Shown: positions 10,896 to 21,005 of the stretch, in pieces
Numbering within the stretch: the stretch's first letter is position 1
Layout: every line of letters starts with the position of its first letter
NCBI GenBank assembly: GCA_013995675.1
Contig: VWRR01000019.1
Location: forward strand, 62,001-126,000
Source of the DNA: Cyanidiococcus yangmingshanensis
Lineage: Eukaryota; Rhodophyta; Bangiophyceae; Cyanidiales; Cyanidiaceae
Length of the DNA: 64,000 nucleotides
Reading direction: 5' to 3'
Position numbers and translations under genes: made by a program
Notes under the pieces: generated by a model
Told to the model about the DNA's origin: nothing
Databases searched by the model: none
Seen by the model: only the letters and a program-made list of their open reading frames with translations

Positions 10896-11465
10896 CGTCG
10901 CCCAGTGCCCGAGGCCACTGGCCGTCGGCACATGGTATCACGCCAATGCCGAGCGTTCGCGAGCCTTCGACAGACAAGGATAACCGGGGTCTCCCGCACC
11001 ACCAAACGCGCACGGGCCATAAAATCCCACGATGCAGCAACGCACCAGCTCTGCACATCACCGGATATCAGCGCGAATGGATCGACTGGCAGAAGCAAAG
11101 ACCAAACCCATGAACCAACAAACGAAGCATCATCTCCGACAGACAATCCATCGATCACAGTGTGGAATAGGCCATACACCTCGATTCAGCGACACCGAAA
11201 AGCGCATTTTGAATACAGGCGTTGCAGACGATGCGTGCACGCTCGCTCTGTCGTGGACGACCATCAGCCTGAGGGCTCGCTCATACTAGAGAAGTATCAC
11301 AACTTACCACTCCTCGAATCATAATCCATGGAAAGACAAGATCGATCAATCACCGGAAGGAATCGTCGCAGAAATGTCGGGCTGGACAAGCATCATCTGC
11401 CGTGCATGCGCGGGCGTCACGCTGCGCACGCAGGTGTGGTGTGCCTCTCGACGGGACACGTCATC
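10896..11465. other. Intergenic region
   Basis: No gene is supported between the CSA gene and the tandem repeat array. Short open frames on both strands overlap each other and lack recognisable motifs. Confidence 0.4.
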
Positions 11466-11870
11466 CTTCGACGCCATGCTTCTGTCTATATCATCGATTG
11501 ATATTAGAAAAGTATAGGATTGTTGGATGATGAAGCGATTCAAGAGGATTGTATTCGGATTGGAATCCTTCGGCGCCATGCTTCTGTCTATATCATCGAT
11601 TGATATTAGAAAAGTATAGGATTGTTGGATGATGAAGCGATTCAAGAGGATTGTCGTCGGATTGGAATCTCTCGACGCCATGCTTCTGTCTATATCATCG
11701 ATTGATATTAGAAAAGTATAGGATTGTTGGATGATGAAGCGATTCAAGAGGATTGTCGTCGGATTGGAATCTCTCGACGCCATGCTTCTGTCTATATCAT
11801 CGATTGATATTAGAAAAGTATAGGATTGTTGGATGATGAAGCGATTCAAGAGGATTGTATTCGGATCGCT
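11466..11870. repeat. Tandem array, four units of 102 bp
   Basis: Four nearly identical units follow one another with an exact 102-base period; the shared word GCCATGCTTCTGTC starts at 11473, 11575, 11677 and 11779. Units differ at only a few positions. Each contains ATATCA-TCGAT-TGATAT, an inverted repeat with 6-base arms. Because 102 is divisible by three, a minus-strand frame (11346-12263) stays open through all units and would give a 34-residue repeat (ILLNRFIIQQSYTFLISIDD). That frame has no ATG ahead of the repeats and runs into UGDH coding sequence on the other strand, so I treat the array as a minisatellite. It ends about 325 bases before the UGDH ATG. Confidence 0.9.
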
Positions 11871-12195
11871 TCGATGGCCCGATGGCGGCGAACGCCTCGC
11901 TGGCGTCGGAGCCAGACGACCCAACGCACTTTCCGGGCCAAACAACGTTTGATCATCACGAAAAGGGTCGCGCTCTATGCTGGACTTGGTAGCGTTCCTG
12001 TCTATAATCAGTGGCTGGTCATATGATTCAAGGAAATGGAACACGTCCTTTACTTGTCGGGAGGTAAGCAGCGGAGTTCCGTGTGGGCACACGAGCACGT
12101 CCGGTCGGTGTCGCTTGCGAGCGCGCTGGGCCAAACGGCTGTCTGGAGAGGCTGCAGACCAAGTGTTTGTCTTTACTCCTAGACGACCGTTTTCT

Positions 12196-13773
12196 ATGAC
12201 ATGTGCCGATGAACGCGAGGACAGGTCGAAGGACGCGGCTGTACGGGTTGCAATGATCGGCACCGGGTACGTAGGGCTTGTCTCGGGAGCGTGTTTCGCG
12301 GATGCGGCGCACTGTCAGGTGGTCTGTGTCGACTCCAATGTTGGCAAGATAGAGGCGCTGGAGCGCGGCGAGATGCCAATTTACGAACCGGAGCTTGGTG
12401 AGTTGGTTCAACGGAACGTCGCGGCGGGACGGTTGCGCTTCTCTACTGATCTGCCGAACAGTGTCCAACAAGCACAAGTGGTGTTCATTGCGGTTGGGAC
12501 ACCTTCACGTCGTGGCGATGGCCATGCGGACCTGAGCTACGTCTTTCGGGCAGCGGAGGCGATCGGTCGCAGCCTCCGATCGCCCGGTTTCACGTTGGTC
12601 GTCAACAAGTCGACAGTCCCGGTGGGGACCGCCCGACGCGTGCGCGAACTCGTTGCTCGCAACGCTGCGCCCGGTGCACGTTTCGAAGTCGTTAGTAACC
12701 CAGAGTTTTTACGTCAAGGGACTGCGGTGCGCGATTTCATGCACCCAGAGCGCGTTGTCATTGGTGTTCCGAGCGACCGCGAACCGGCTGCTGTGGCCCA
12801 ATTCGCTCCGGGTGATGGCGACCACGCTCATCGTGCACTCGATCCGGATCAGGGTTCCCACTTCGACGCGAAGGAATGCGCCCGAATGCTGATGGCCAAG
12901 CTCTATGGGCCTATCGCTCGAGCAAAACAGGTTCCCATCCTTTTTACGAATGTAGAAGAGGCAGAGCTCATCAAGTATGCCGCCAATGCATTCCTCGCAA
13001 TGAAGCTCGAGTTTGCCAATGAGATCGCCGATTTGTGTGAGGTTGCTGGTGCCGACATCTCCGCTGTTACCCACGCGATTGGACTTGATGGACGTATCGG
13101 CGCCGACTATCTGCAGGCAGGACCCGGCTTCGGAGGCTCGTGTTTGCCAAAAGATACGCGGGCTCTGGCACGGATTGCGCAAGAGTTCTGGCGGCCGTGT
13201 CGACTCGTGGAGACCGTTATTGAAGGCAACGAGGCACGAAAACGACGTATTGCCCAGCGAATCGCTCTTGCTGCAGTGGCCGAACGAGCCGACATGAACC
13301 AGGTTTATGGACGATGCATCGGGATCCTGGGTCTCACCTTCAAGGCTCATACTGATGATATTCGCGATTCTCCAGCGATCTTTATTGTGCGAGAGCTTGT
13401 TGAACTAGGCGCGCGGGTGCGAGCATATGATCCCCGCGTCAGTCATCGCGAAGTGCGCCAGGCCCTCGGCGACGAGATCGAACTCGTACAGAGTGTCCAC
13501 GAAGCAGCCGCAGGCGCTGATGTACTTGCAGTGCTCACCGAATGGCCCGAGTTTCGCGAGACTTGCGCCGCCCTTGGGCCTCAAGGTCTGGACAAACTCA
13601 TGCGTCAACGGGTTCTCTTCGATGCCCGAAACCTCTGGCGACCTGTCGATTGGCAGGGCAGTGGCTTCACCTATCACTCCATCGGACGCCCAACACTGTA
13701 CGCCACCGCGGATGAAACCGTCGAAAAAGCGGCGCTAGACACCTCGCCTGGCGCCGTTCACCGGTTTCGTTGA
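12196..13773 (+). CDS. UDP-glucose 6-dehydrogenase, bacterial type
   Basis: A 525-residue protein from the ATG at 12196; the frame is open to 11977, but upstream residues look non-coding. It oxidises UDP-glucose to UDP-glucuronate with NAD+, a precursor of acidic wall and matrix polysaccharides. The N-terminal Rossmann fold has GTGYVG (residues 22-27), then FIAVGTPSRRGDGHADLSYV, KSTVPVGT and SNPEFLRQG. The catalytic cysteine is C316 in GGSCLPKDT. The C-terminal domain has GLTFKAHTDDIRDSP and DARNLWRP. The GTPSRRGDGHADLSYV stretch is typical of alphaproteobacterial Ugd. Insertions near residues 195-235 and before YGRCIGILGLTF lengthen it beyond the usual 430-480 residues. A short cytosol-type N-terminus precedes the domain. 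Identification is strong; bacterial origin is inference. Confidence 0.93.
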   Translation: MTCADEREDRSKDAAVRVAMIGTGYVGLVSGACFADAAHCQVVCVDSNVGKIEALERGEMPIYEPELGELVQRNVAAGRLRFSTDLPNSVQQAQVVFIAVGTPSRRGDGHADLSYVFRAAEAIGRSLRSPGFTLVVNKSTVPVGTARRVRELVARNAAPGARFEVVSNPEFLRQGTAVRDFMHPERVVIGVPSDREPAAVAQFAPGDGDHAHRALDPDQGSHFDAKECARMLMAKLYGPIARAKQVPILFTNVEEAELIKYAANAFLAMKLEFANEIADLCEVAGADISAVTHAIGLDGRIGADYLQAGPGFGGSCLPKDTRALARIAQEFWRPCRLVETVIEGNEARKRRIAQRIALAAVAERADMNQVYGRCIGILGLTFKAHTDDIRDSPAIFIVRELVELGARVRAYDPRVSHREVRQALGDEIELVQSVHEAAAGADVLAVLTEWPEFRETCAALGPQGLDKLMRQRVLFDARNLWRPVDWQGSGFTYHSIGRPTLYATADETVEKAALDTSPGAVHRFR

Positions 13774-14078
13774 GAGGCCTGTCGCGCACGCTGTTTCCGC
13801 AACTCTGCACGACGCAGTCGCTTCTCGGTGTTGCTCTCAAAGAACTGCCGGCGCTTGAGTTCTAGTAAAACCCCTGACTTGACCACCTCCTTTTTGAACC
13901 GTCGCAGTGCGTTATCCACTGGCTCACCTGGGTTCACGAGTACTCGAATACCCATGGAAAGGGACGCCACACCAACAGGCTCTGAAACGTTCCTCCGAGC
14001 CGACACAAGGCTCCTCGAAGTCGTAAACGAGTGACTTTTCACTTGTGGAATTAAGCTTCCAGTTAGCGTAACGAACAT
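13758..14078 (-). CDS. Organellar small-subunit ribosomal protein bS21
   Basis: The 106-residue product, taken from the ATG at 14078, has an N-terminal Ser/Arg/Thr-rich presequence of about 40 residues without acidic clusters. It is followed by a bS21 domain: RVLVNPGEPVDNALRRFKK, SGVLLELKRRQFFE and a basic tail (RRAELRKQRARQ). This matches bacterial S21 in length and pattern. The presequence suggests import into plastid or mitochondrion; which one cannot be told. The frame is open upstream to 14252, but those residues look non-coding. The 3' end overlaps the end of the UGDH coding region on the other strand by 16 bases, so the two genes converge. Confidence 0.85.
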   Translation of the reverse strand: MFVTLTGSLIPQVKSHSFTTSRSLVSARRNVSEPVGVASLSMGIRVLVNPGEPVDNALRRFKKEVVKSGVLLELKRRQFFESNTEKRLRRAELRKQRARQASQRNR

Positions 14079-14252
14079 GATGAAAACGTCGAGAGATAGC
14101 GGTTCTCGCTCGAGTGTATACGTAACCGCAACGATAACCTTACCGACACCGTTTTGTAAGCGCACGCACCCTTTAGCGATCGCTGCGGAGACGCACAGAA
14201 AAGGCGACGGCGACGACGCGTCCGGAATCGTCCATGCAGACCAACTGGTCAT

Positions 14253-14614
14253 GACAGAACAAACTAGAATCTATTTGTCCTTATTGCGACTAGCTTGCCC
14301 TCGGCTGCAGCCCGCCTACGGCATGGCCTGCTGTCGGCGCCGCCTGCCGGTGGCCCGAACCATGGAACCGAATCGCTGTCCGGTTTCGACCCTGGACGGT
14401 CTGGGCAGCCCAGCCGCGTCGGCACTCCGACGAATGCCGTGATACTGCAGGCGTTGAGCACCGCTGCATGCAAGGCGACTTGGACGTGTTTTTCGCCTGC
14501 GGCACCTATCGGACGGGAGATCGTGTGCCCATCATGCGTTCGACACTGTTTCGATCCGCTCCTGCGCGGACCCTGGGATCGTTCAATATGGATGCATCCA
14601 AGGATTGAGAGGTC
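14253..14614. other. Intergenic region
   Basis: No gene is supported between bS21 (-) and the degenerate repeat upstream of the DJ-1 gene (+). Promoters for both divergent genes are expected here or in the flanking repeat. Confidence 0.35.
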
Positions 14615-14805
14615 GCTCTCCGATATGATTCAGAGTATGGTTGCTGACCGATGGATCGCGAGGTCTGTTTCAGACCTGATTCAGAATATTGTCGTGGGTT
14701 AGAAAACGTTAGAGGGTGGGTTTCCCAGCTCATGTCGCGAATGACGGTCGCCTCATTGGAAGATCGTGCGTGCTGTGTCCGACCTGATTCAGTACATCAT
14801 TGGAT
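14615..14805 (+). repeat. Degenerate repeat, three copies
   Basis: Three related segments sharing TC(C/A)GA-x-(A/C)TGATTCAG occur with the GATTCAG word at 14627, 14678 and 14786. The first two are 51 bases apart and the third lies 108 bases further on, so spacing stays a multiple of three. On the plus strand they would encode SLSDMIQ, SVSDLIQ and AVSDLIQ, but stop codons separate the copies. They end about 95 bases before the DJ-1 start codon. They may be decayed duplicated coding sequence or a diverged tandem repeat. Confidence 0.6.
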
Positions 14806-14900
14806 ATTATGGATCACAACGGTCAGCGTCCATGGGCGCGCTCCCAAGGCGGGCTTTTCGAATTTCTTCCTTCGACGAGTGCATCTTCGCTACGTGCACT

Positions 14901-16948
14901 ATGTCTGATTTGAAGCCCATTTCCGTACGCGATCGTTTAGCATTTTTCAGTCAGAAGACATATCTGGAGGAAGAATCGTCGAGAATAAGCCACAGAGGGG
15001 CTAGCGAGTCGTTTGCTGTGCCTCAGAACGGCATGTCCGTGTCAGCCAACGGACCGGATGGCTTTGCGGACGAGTGGACGGCGACAAGGTTGCCGCCTCG
15101 TATGGCGCCGCCACCAACGCCTCCGTCTATGACGACGACACCTCTCTCCCATGACCAGGTGCGTCACGCAGAAGCTTGGTCAGGTGGAAGGAGCGGTTCG
15201 GCAGTTTTCGACTCGGGCGCCAGTGCTCAAAGTGTATCGCGCTCGGCACGACGGCCATCGATCATTCGGACGCCTGTACCACAGTCTCCGAGCCCACCTA
15301 CTCCGTGGAGCGAAAGGAACCAACCGAAGACGTCATTGCCCCCTGCGAGCCAACCTGCAGAGACATCAAGGGCGCAGTCGACAGAGCAGAGGTCGCGCCA
15401 GTCCTCGAGTGCGCCCACTCGAGTGCTCTGTCTCGTCTACGACTACGTAGAGGATACTGAATTCTTTGTTGCTGAAGCTGCGCTACGCACGGCCGGGTTT
15501 GATGTAGATGTGGCGTCACCTTCAGCACCTCGTGCTGGATCGGTCGTTCGTTCCATCGTTCGCGTCAGTGACGAGACCGCTGGTGAGGCCGTTCTTCGCG
15601 CTGCCGACCTCGACGGACATCGCATTATGACCACCGTCGACTTTTTATGGCCAGTCGCCTTAACCAGTGATCGTCCAGGAGGTATGCAGTCTTCATCCGC
15701 CGACGAGACCGCAGAGACGCAGCCTACCTCCAAAGAAGAGGAAAACGCTATTCAGGCCTATCTCGCTCGTTATACGGCTCTGATCCTTCCCGGAGGACGA
15801 GTCAGTGCAGCATTGGCGACGGCCTACTGGAATCCCTCCCTTCTGAGACTGATTCGAGCGTTTCATGCGGGAGGTCGCCTCATTGCGGCCATCTCGACTG
15901 CACCAGTACTCCTGTCGGCGGCAGGTCTCACCGCCGCAAGCGACCCAGGGATCTCGGTTACAGCGCATCCACTGGTCAAAGGCGACATATACCCGCCGTC
16001 GGCCTTTTTGCAGCACATCGATTGGGGTGCAGAAGAATCGGATCATCAGAGAGGCGTGGGGTCTACGAACACCGAGCCACCAGCCTCGGTAGCGGTTGCG
16101 GACGCGAATGTCGTCACGGCTGCATGTTGGCAAGGCCATCCGCAGTACCTCTCCCAGGTCCTCTGTATGCTCGGTGTCACCGTTGTTGGCAACGATCTCA
16201 AAGTCCTGGTTCCTCACTGAATCGGGATGCGAGCTTCACGGAAATTCTGGCAAGTGTCCAGGTATTGCAGACCCTGGGGCTGGCGGTCGATGTAGCCCTG
16301 CCGCCGCCAGTCAGTGCAACCGAGACAGCAGCAAGCCGTCGGCGCCGTTTCTTCACTGTGCTGCGAGAGTTTGAGGCGCGCCCAGTTGTATGTGGCCAAG
16401 GATGGGCGGACCATGACCCGCAAGTTTACCATGAGCGCCCTTGTCGCTCCTTCGAAGCCAGCATCCCCGACGTAACGAGTGTGTCACCCTTCGACTACGA
16501 TGGTATCCTGGTGACGGGTGGCAGTTCAGCCTGGCGAATTCGCAGCCATGAACGTGTCCTGCATTGGCTTGCAAAACCCTTGTTGCGAGCGACAAACGCT
16601 GGCCATGCTCGAACACAGACCAGACTCGGTCAAGGGGCCTCATCAGTGTCTTTGGGTTCGTCCTCGAAACCATCCGGTTTCGAATCCACAACCAGAACTC
16701 CTGTGCTTGGTGCCATTGGTGAGGGGTCCTTGGTACTCGTTGCCGCCACCCGCGCGGTCGGCTGCAACACCAGCCGAGAAGTGACGGGTTATCCAGGCTA
16801 TGTGCCTCCAGGGAGTGGCTTTGTTCCCCCCAAGACTCCTTTCGATATTCATCAGGACGGGCACGTCATATCATGCGCCTCGTGGTTAGCGATTCCCGAG
16901 TTTCTGCGAGTCTTTCTGCAAGCCATGGGTTGTGAAATCCACTATTGA
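14901..16948 (+). CDS. Tandem DJ-1/PfpI-domain protein, one frame break
   Basis: From the ATG at 14901 (MSDLKPISVRD) a disordered Pro/Ser/Thr-rich region of about 170 residues leads into a first DJ-1/PfpI domain (VLCLVYDYVEDTEF, ALILPGGRVSAALA, HPLVKGDIYP). It runs to GNDLKVLVP and a stop near 16220. A second domain starts at once in another frame (SFTEILASVQVLQTLGLAVDVA, DGILVTGGSSAW, LGAIGEGSLVLVAA) and ends at 16948. The order and spacing match the duplicated DJ-1 proteins of plants, and the two domains align without loss across the frame change, so one gene is meant. The nucleophile-elbow cysteine of DJ-1 is Ser in domain 1 (AISTAP, residue 332) and Gly in domain 2 (AIGEGS). By family these act on protein or metabolite damage; catalysis is doubtful here. 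Confidence 0.8.
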
Positions 16949-17592
16949 AAGTTGTCGGTCTGATTTGGAAGCATCTGAGGCGTGTCGAGAGCCACGGAGC
17001 GATAGATACTTGACGCTGTCCAAGTGAGCCAACCGTCACCGGCATGGATCGTGGTTGCGGTGGCTCTTTTATGCGCATGAGCATCTCCCGATCCCGTTGG
17101 GTGCGGTCGAAGCCGATTCAAGCCAGAACTCGATTCGCTGAATCGTTCAAAGACGAGAACTTTGGCCCGCTCTTGGGACAGGACATCGATGGCGCAGAAA
17201 CAAGCACCGGTCTCGACAGCGGGCTGGATACCGATCGATAAGCAGACCGTCACTACAGCGTGACGTTCACGTTCATGATGACCAGAGCGCATGTCGCGTT
17301 CATGCTCGGCAGGCAAATACGCTGTTAAACGGTGATACGCTGATGGAACTGGATCATAGCAGCTCCTACTTGATTCATGCCCATAAAGCGACTCGAATAG
17401 AGACTGATGCATGTCTCAGTTTCTTTCGTGAACGATTCTCGAATGATGACCAGCATCGAGGCATAATTCTCACTACCTTCTGCGACCTTGGTCAGAGATA
17501 CTCGAGTCAGACTTGGGGTCGGCGAGACTTGCGAGCACTTTGAGTCACCATGGCTACATCGACGCAGCATTCGACACGACTTGGGCTTGTCT
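16949..17592. other. Convergent intergenic region
   Basis: This lies between the 3' ends of the DJ-1 gene (+) and MRE11 (-). No gene, repeat or RNA was recognised. Confidence 0.4.
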
Positions 17593-19674
17593 CTATTTGG
17601 CGTTTTTCGAACGGCCTCTGCGTACATACTCAGTCGCTTTCTCAGTGGATCGGCGACAAGGATGATTACGATTTTCTCCGCGGCTTGTCCTCGGCTTGCG
17701 TGCTCGTCTTGTTTCGGCATACATCCTACGAGATTGTGGCCCGTCAACACTTAGATTGTCTGAGCTTGAGCGTGACCCCATTTCGGCGTCGCGGGCGGCA
17801 ACATGGCCCATGTCGTTGGCTCGGACCCCCGAGAATGATTCATCTTCGCTTTCTGAAGGGATGCTTTTTGATTCAGAAGCATCTGGTGCTCCCACCGTCT
17901 CTATCTGGTCGTGCATGATCGACTCAAGCAGCCGAAGCTTGGTTGGTGATAGATACGACGCAGTACGGTGTTGCCATCTGTTGGAATCGACCGCGGACGT
18001 TTCCTTTTGATACCCGTTGTCCGCCCTGACAGTCTCTTCGGTGGTAGTGTCCGTTTGCTGGAAACCTTGACGGAAAGCATGCTGTTGAGCAAAGCGCTGT
18101 GCCTCCTGCAGTAGTTCCGCGTGGTCCGTGATCGGAGCGTTACGATCTCGCCGTTGCAAGCTGTCGAGCAGACGGGCGATCCAAGTCTCCACCTGGTCGT
18201 TTACAGCCCGCGTCTCGCCCTTGTTTACAAACTGGTCGACGGCATCGGCGATTTTCCAGTCTGGCACGATCCCCAGCCGCATCTGACTCTGACACAGCAG
18301 ATACTGTGCGAGATCGAGTACCGAGATGCTTGCCCAGGGATCAACAATAGCATCCGTCCCTGCAGCTGTCTTTTCCGTCCCGTCGTCTTCGAATGCTTTT
18401 TCCATATTTTCGTTCGCGACATGAATGCTCGGTGTTCGCGTGTTCGGCACGGACATTCGAGCGCGCCGGTGAAAAACGACAATATTCGATGCATTCGCTA
18501 CTCGCCCAAGAAAATGCCTTCCGAATCGAACTGGACTCAGTGGGTTGAACCCTTCGTCGTATTCAACGCGTAAACGAATTAAGGGCAGCCGTAGACGATC
18601 TGGTAAGCGCTCAGCTCCGAGCTGTTTCTGGCGTGCATCGAATTCGAGACCAAGTTTCACCAACACTTGTTCGATGTGATCACGGAGATAACGCTCCAAG
18701 GCAGTAGCATCGCGATATGCCTCATGCGTCGCACGGGTCAAGTGCATATCCTCATAATGGAATGGACGCACTGTCTGGAGAGGAATGGGTGTCCAACGCC
18801 AGCTGGTACCTCGAATCTCCAGTAGACCAATATGTTTCGGAATCGCCTCACCAGCGGTCAGCGCAGTTGCAACAGTTGAGCCAGGTTGCGTGATAGCTGG
18901 TTGCGTTCCCTCCAGCTCGATACGACAAGGATGCTCGTGTCCCCAGACGACGAGATCGATCCATTCTGGTAGAAGGTCTCGAGTGACGGCCTTTGCATGC
19001 CCACGTCGCTCCCGATTCTGGTGAAGCACAAAGAGATGAAAGTATTCGGATAGACTCGAGTCGTCATCCGCATCAGCAGGCACCTCGAAAACTACTCGCT
19101 GCTCTACCTGCCACGTGGCATAGAGTCGTTCCTCGCGTACGTGACCAAGGCCGTACAACGCTAGTTTGGTGTCGCCTTTCCTCAATAGGAGCGGTCGTAT
19201 GCGAATCTCGTCACTATCGGGGACGGTGCCCCAATAGTTGATCAACCCAGCAGCTTGGAGAATATCCAGCGGTGAGAGGCTCATCCGAGCGCCGACCACA
19301 GGGTCATCGTGGTTTCCGTGGACTGCGAAAACGGGTAGCGAGGTCCTCAGGATAGACTCGGGGCAGTCGCCTATCCCAGCGTCATGCACTAAACGAATAG
19401 AGTCGCTCGAAACTTGCAGATCTTTATGTGGTTCGCGCTCATAGCAGCAATGCTCCCGCAGAAGCTTCATGCACCGATAGAGACACTCCCGAGACGGCTT
19501 GTTGTCGTGAAAGAGATCGCCGCCCAGGAGCAAAAGGTCAACGTTCTCAGCACGTGCCACGGACAGCACCTCGGCAAACGAGAGAAAAGAGTCATCACCA
19601 CGAATCGCATCATGTTCCTCAAACCCCAGGTGATTATCTGTAGAGATGAGGATACGCAACGCGTCACTAGTCAT
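17593..19674 (-). CDS. MRE11: MRE11 double-strand-break repair nuclease
   Basis: A 693-residue protein from the ATG at 19674 (MTSDALRILISTDNHLG); the frame is open 13 codons further, without an ATG. All phosphoesterase motifs of MRE11 are visible: STDNHLG (D13, H15), GGDLFHDNKPS (D53), GNHDDP (N121, H122), LHQNR, VVWGHEHPC and QPGST. The capping domain follows with RLPLIRLRVEY and FNPLSPVRFG, and the C-terminal third is low-complexity, acidic then Arg-rich (RRARKPRTSR), as in other MRE11 proteins. It acts with RAD50 and NBS1 in end resection and checkpoint signalling in the nucleus. The frame is unbroken over its whole length, unlike several neighbours. Confidence 0.95.
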   Translation of the reverse strand: MTSDALRILISTDNHLGFEEHDAIRGDDSFLSFAEVLSVARAENVDLLLLGGDLFHDNKPSRECLYRCMKLLREHCCYEREPHKDLQVSSDSIRLVHDAGIGDCPESILRTSLPVFAVHGNHDDPVVGARMSLSPLDILQAAGLINYWGTVPDSDEIRIRPLLLRKGDTKLALYGLGHVREERLYATWQVEQRVVFEVPADADDDSSLSEYFHLFVLHQNRERRGHAKAVTRDLLPEWIDLVVWGHEHPCRIELEGTQPAITQPGSTVATALTAGEAIPKHIGLLEIRGTSWRWTPIPLQTVRPFHYEDMHLTRATHEAYRDATALERYLRDHIEQVLVKLGLEFDARQKQLGAERLPDRLRLPLIRLRVEYDEGFNPLSPVRFGRHFLGRVANASNIVVFHRRARMSVPNTRTPSIHVANENMEKAFEDDGTEKTAAGTDAIVDPWASISVLDLAQYLLCQSQMRLGIVPDWKIADAVDQFVNKGETRAVNDQVETWIARLLDSLQRRDRNAPITDHAELLQEAQRFAQQHAFRQGFQQTDTTTEETVRADNGYQKETSAVDSNRWQHRTASYLSPTKLRLLESIMHDQIETVGAPDASESKSIPSESEDESFSGVRANDMGHVAARDAEMGSRSSSDNLSVDGPQSRRMYAETRRARKPRTSRGENRNHPCRRSTEKATEYVRRGRSKNAK

Positions 19675-21005
19675 AAGCACTGGCCGCGAGACGCTGGGCT
19701 CGTCTTTCGCCACTCGCAGACGGTGGCGCTCACCAGGCGTCCCTCGTCGAGTGCGCCGTTCCAGCCAGTGGTTATACCCCTGCTTTAGGGTTCAGGCAAA
19801 CCGGATACCTGCTCTATAGAGCCGAGGCAAGCTTCCAACAATGCCTCAGAGCTCCAAAAAAAGCAAACTCACTGGATACGGAGCGCATGCGAAGGAATGT
19901 GACAGCATGCTGCCTCGAGCGCGGCCAGACACCTTGGTAGCGCTCGGCCATTGGGACCGACCACCGCTGGGCGCTCCGTCCTCATTGTGAACACCTGATC
20001 AGCTAGGTTGCTGCATACAGAACATATGTATCAATCGCATCAATGAACTCGCTTTGGAGAATCGCTCATTTCCTCAGAAAAAAAGCGATATGTACGCGCT
20101 CAACGCATAGCATTCATCCTCGATACCTGACTCTATGAGGAAGCAAACTTGCCATGCGAGCATACGCTGCCACCACTAAATGGCTCAACCAAAGTATCGC
20201 GCCCGATGATCGACCCTAGACACCGATCAACCTCTTATCGAAAATGCGCCCTATCCTCGTGCGGATTGATTCCAGCATGGCATCGGCTGGTGCGCAATCC
20301 CATCGACTCGGCCATGACGTTCTCACGTTCGGCCCGCAACCATCCGCGAATCGATGACGCTGACCTTCTCGACCGATGGAGACCACAAAAACCCGGTTTG
20401 GCACGAGACCAGATATTAAAGAACACGTCCATGAAAAACCAGGTTATCCAAGTATCTGGTCCTAGGGCAGATCCCCATATCGAACCGGGACTTTCGCCAA
20501 GACCATCCCACGGATCGTGCTGTACGCGCGATTGCGCGCGGATTCTCAGCGACGAGTGCGCAGCCTGGCGCGCCCGCGAGGAGCCCCGCGCCGAGACTGG
20601 AGGCCGGATCGATCGTGCACGCGCGCGTCCGCATGCATGATGATGCCGTGGCTACTCCGTGCGGTCGTCGCGTTTTCGCGCCCGCTCGAAGGCGTGTCCC
20701 CACGGTCGTGTGACCGGCGAAAGATCCGATGCCATGCCGTTGTGACGCGCGCACGCACCCGAGCACGCACGCAGGGATACGTGTGCCGGCACGGAGGAGA
20801 CGGATCGGCGATAGGTGGATCGGTTGCCTACTCTCCTAAGCGTTGTTTGTGTAGGGGTGCAACAACTTGTTCTTTGGTTGGATTCAGGTCGGGAGCGTGC
20901 GTGCACTTATCTTGATGTTTATCCGTAACGACGGGCTCTTGGGAACGAAAGGGATGTTGGTATCGACACCTTGGGGCTTGTGCGAAGGATGGGGGTGGAC
21001 AGGCG
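19675..21005. other. Divergent intergenic region, CpG-rich in its centre
   Basis: No gene is supported in these 1.3 kb between MRE11 (-) and the J-domain gene (+). The segment at about 20517-20790 is very rich in CpG and in alternating purine-pyrimidine runs (GCACGCGCGCGT, GACGCGCGCACGCAC). Open frames there are a by-product of that composition. Confidence 0.4.

Noticed and set aside
11346-12263. Minus-strand open frame of 305 codons containing the 34-residue repeats
   Set aside because: It has no ATG ahead of the repeats, overlaps UGDH coding sequence, and the repeats are conserved at the DNA level including silent positions, as expected for a minisatellite.
16022-16948. Separate gene for the second DJ-1 domain
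   Set aside because: The second domain has no ATG at its start and begins exactly where the first ends, as in duplicated DJ-1 proteins, so one gene with a frame break is simpler.
20149-20915. Open frames in the CpG-rich tract
   Set aside because: All frames are open because of base composition; residues are dominated by Arg, Ala and His without structure.
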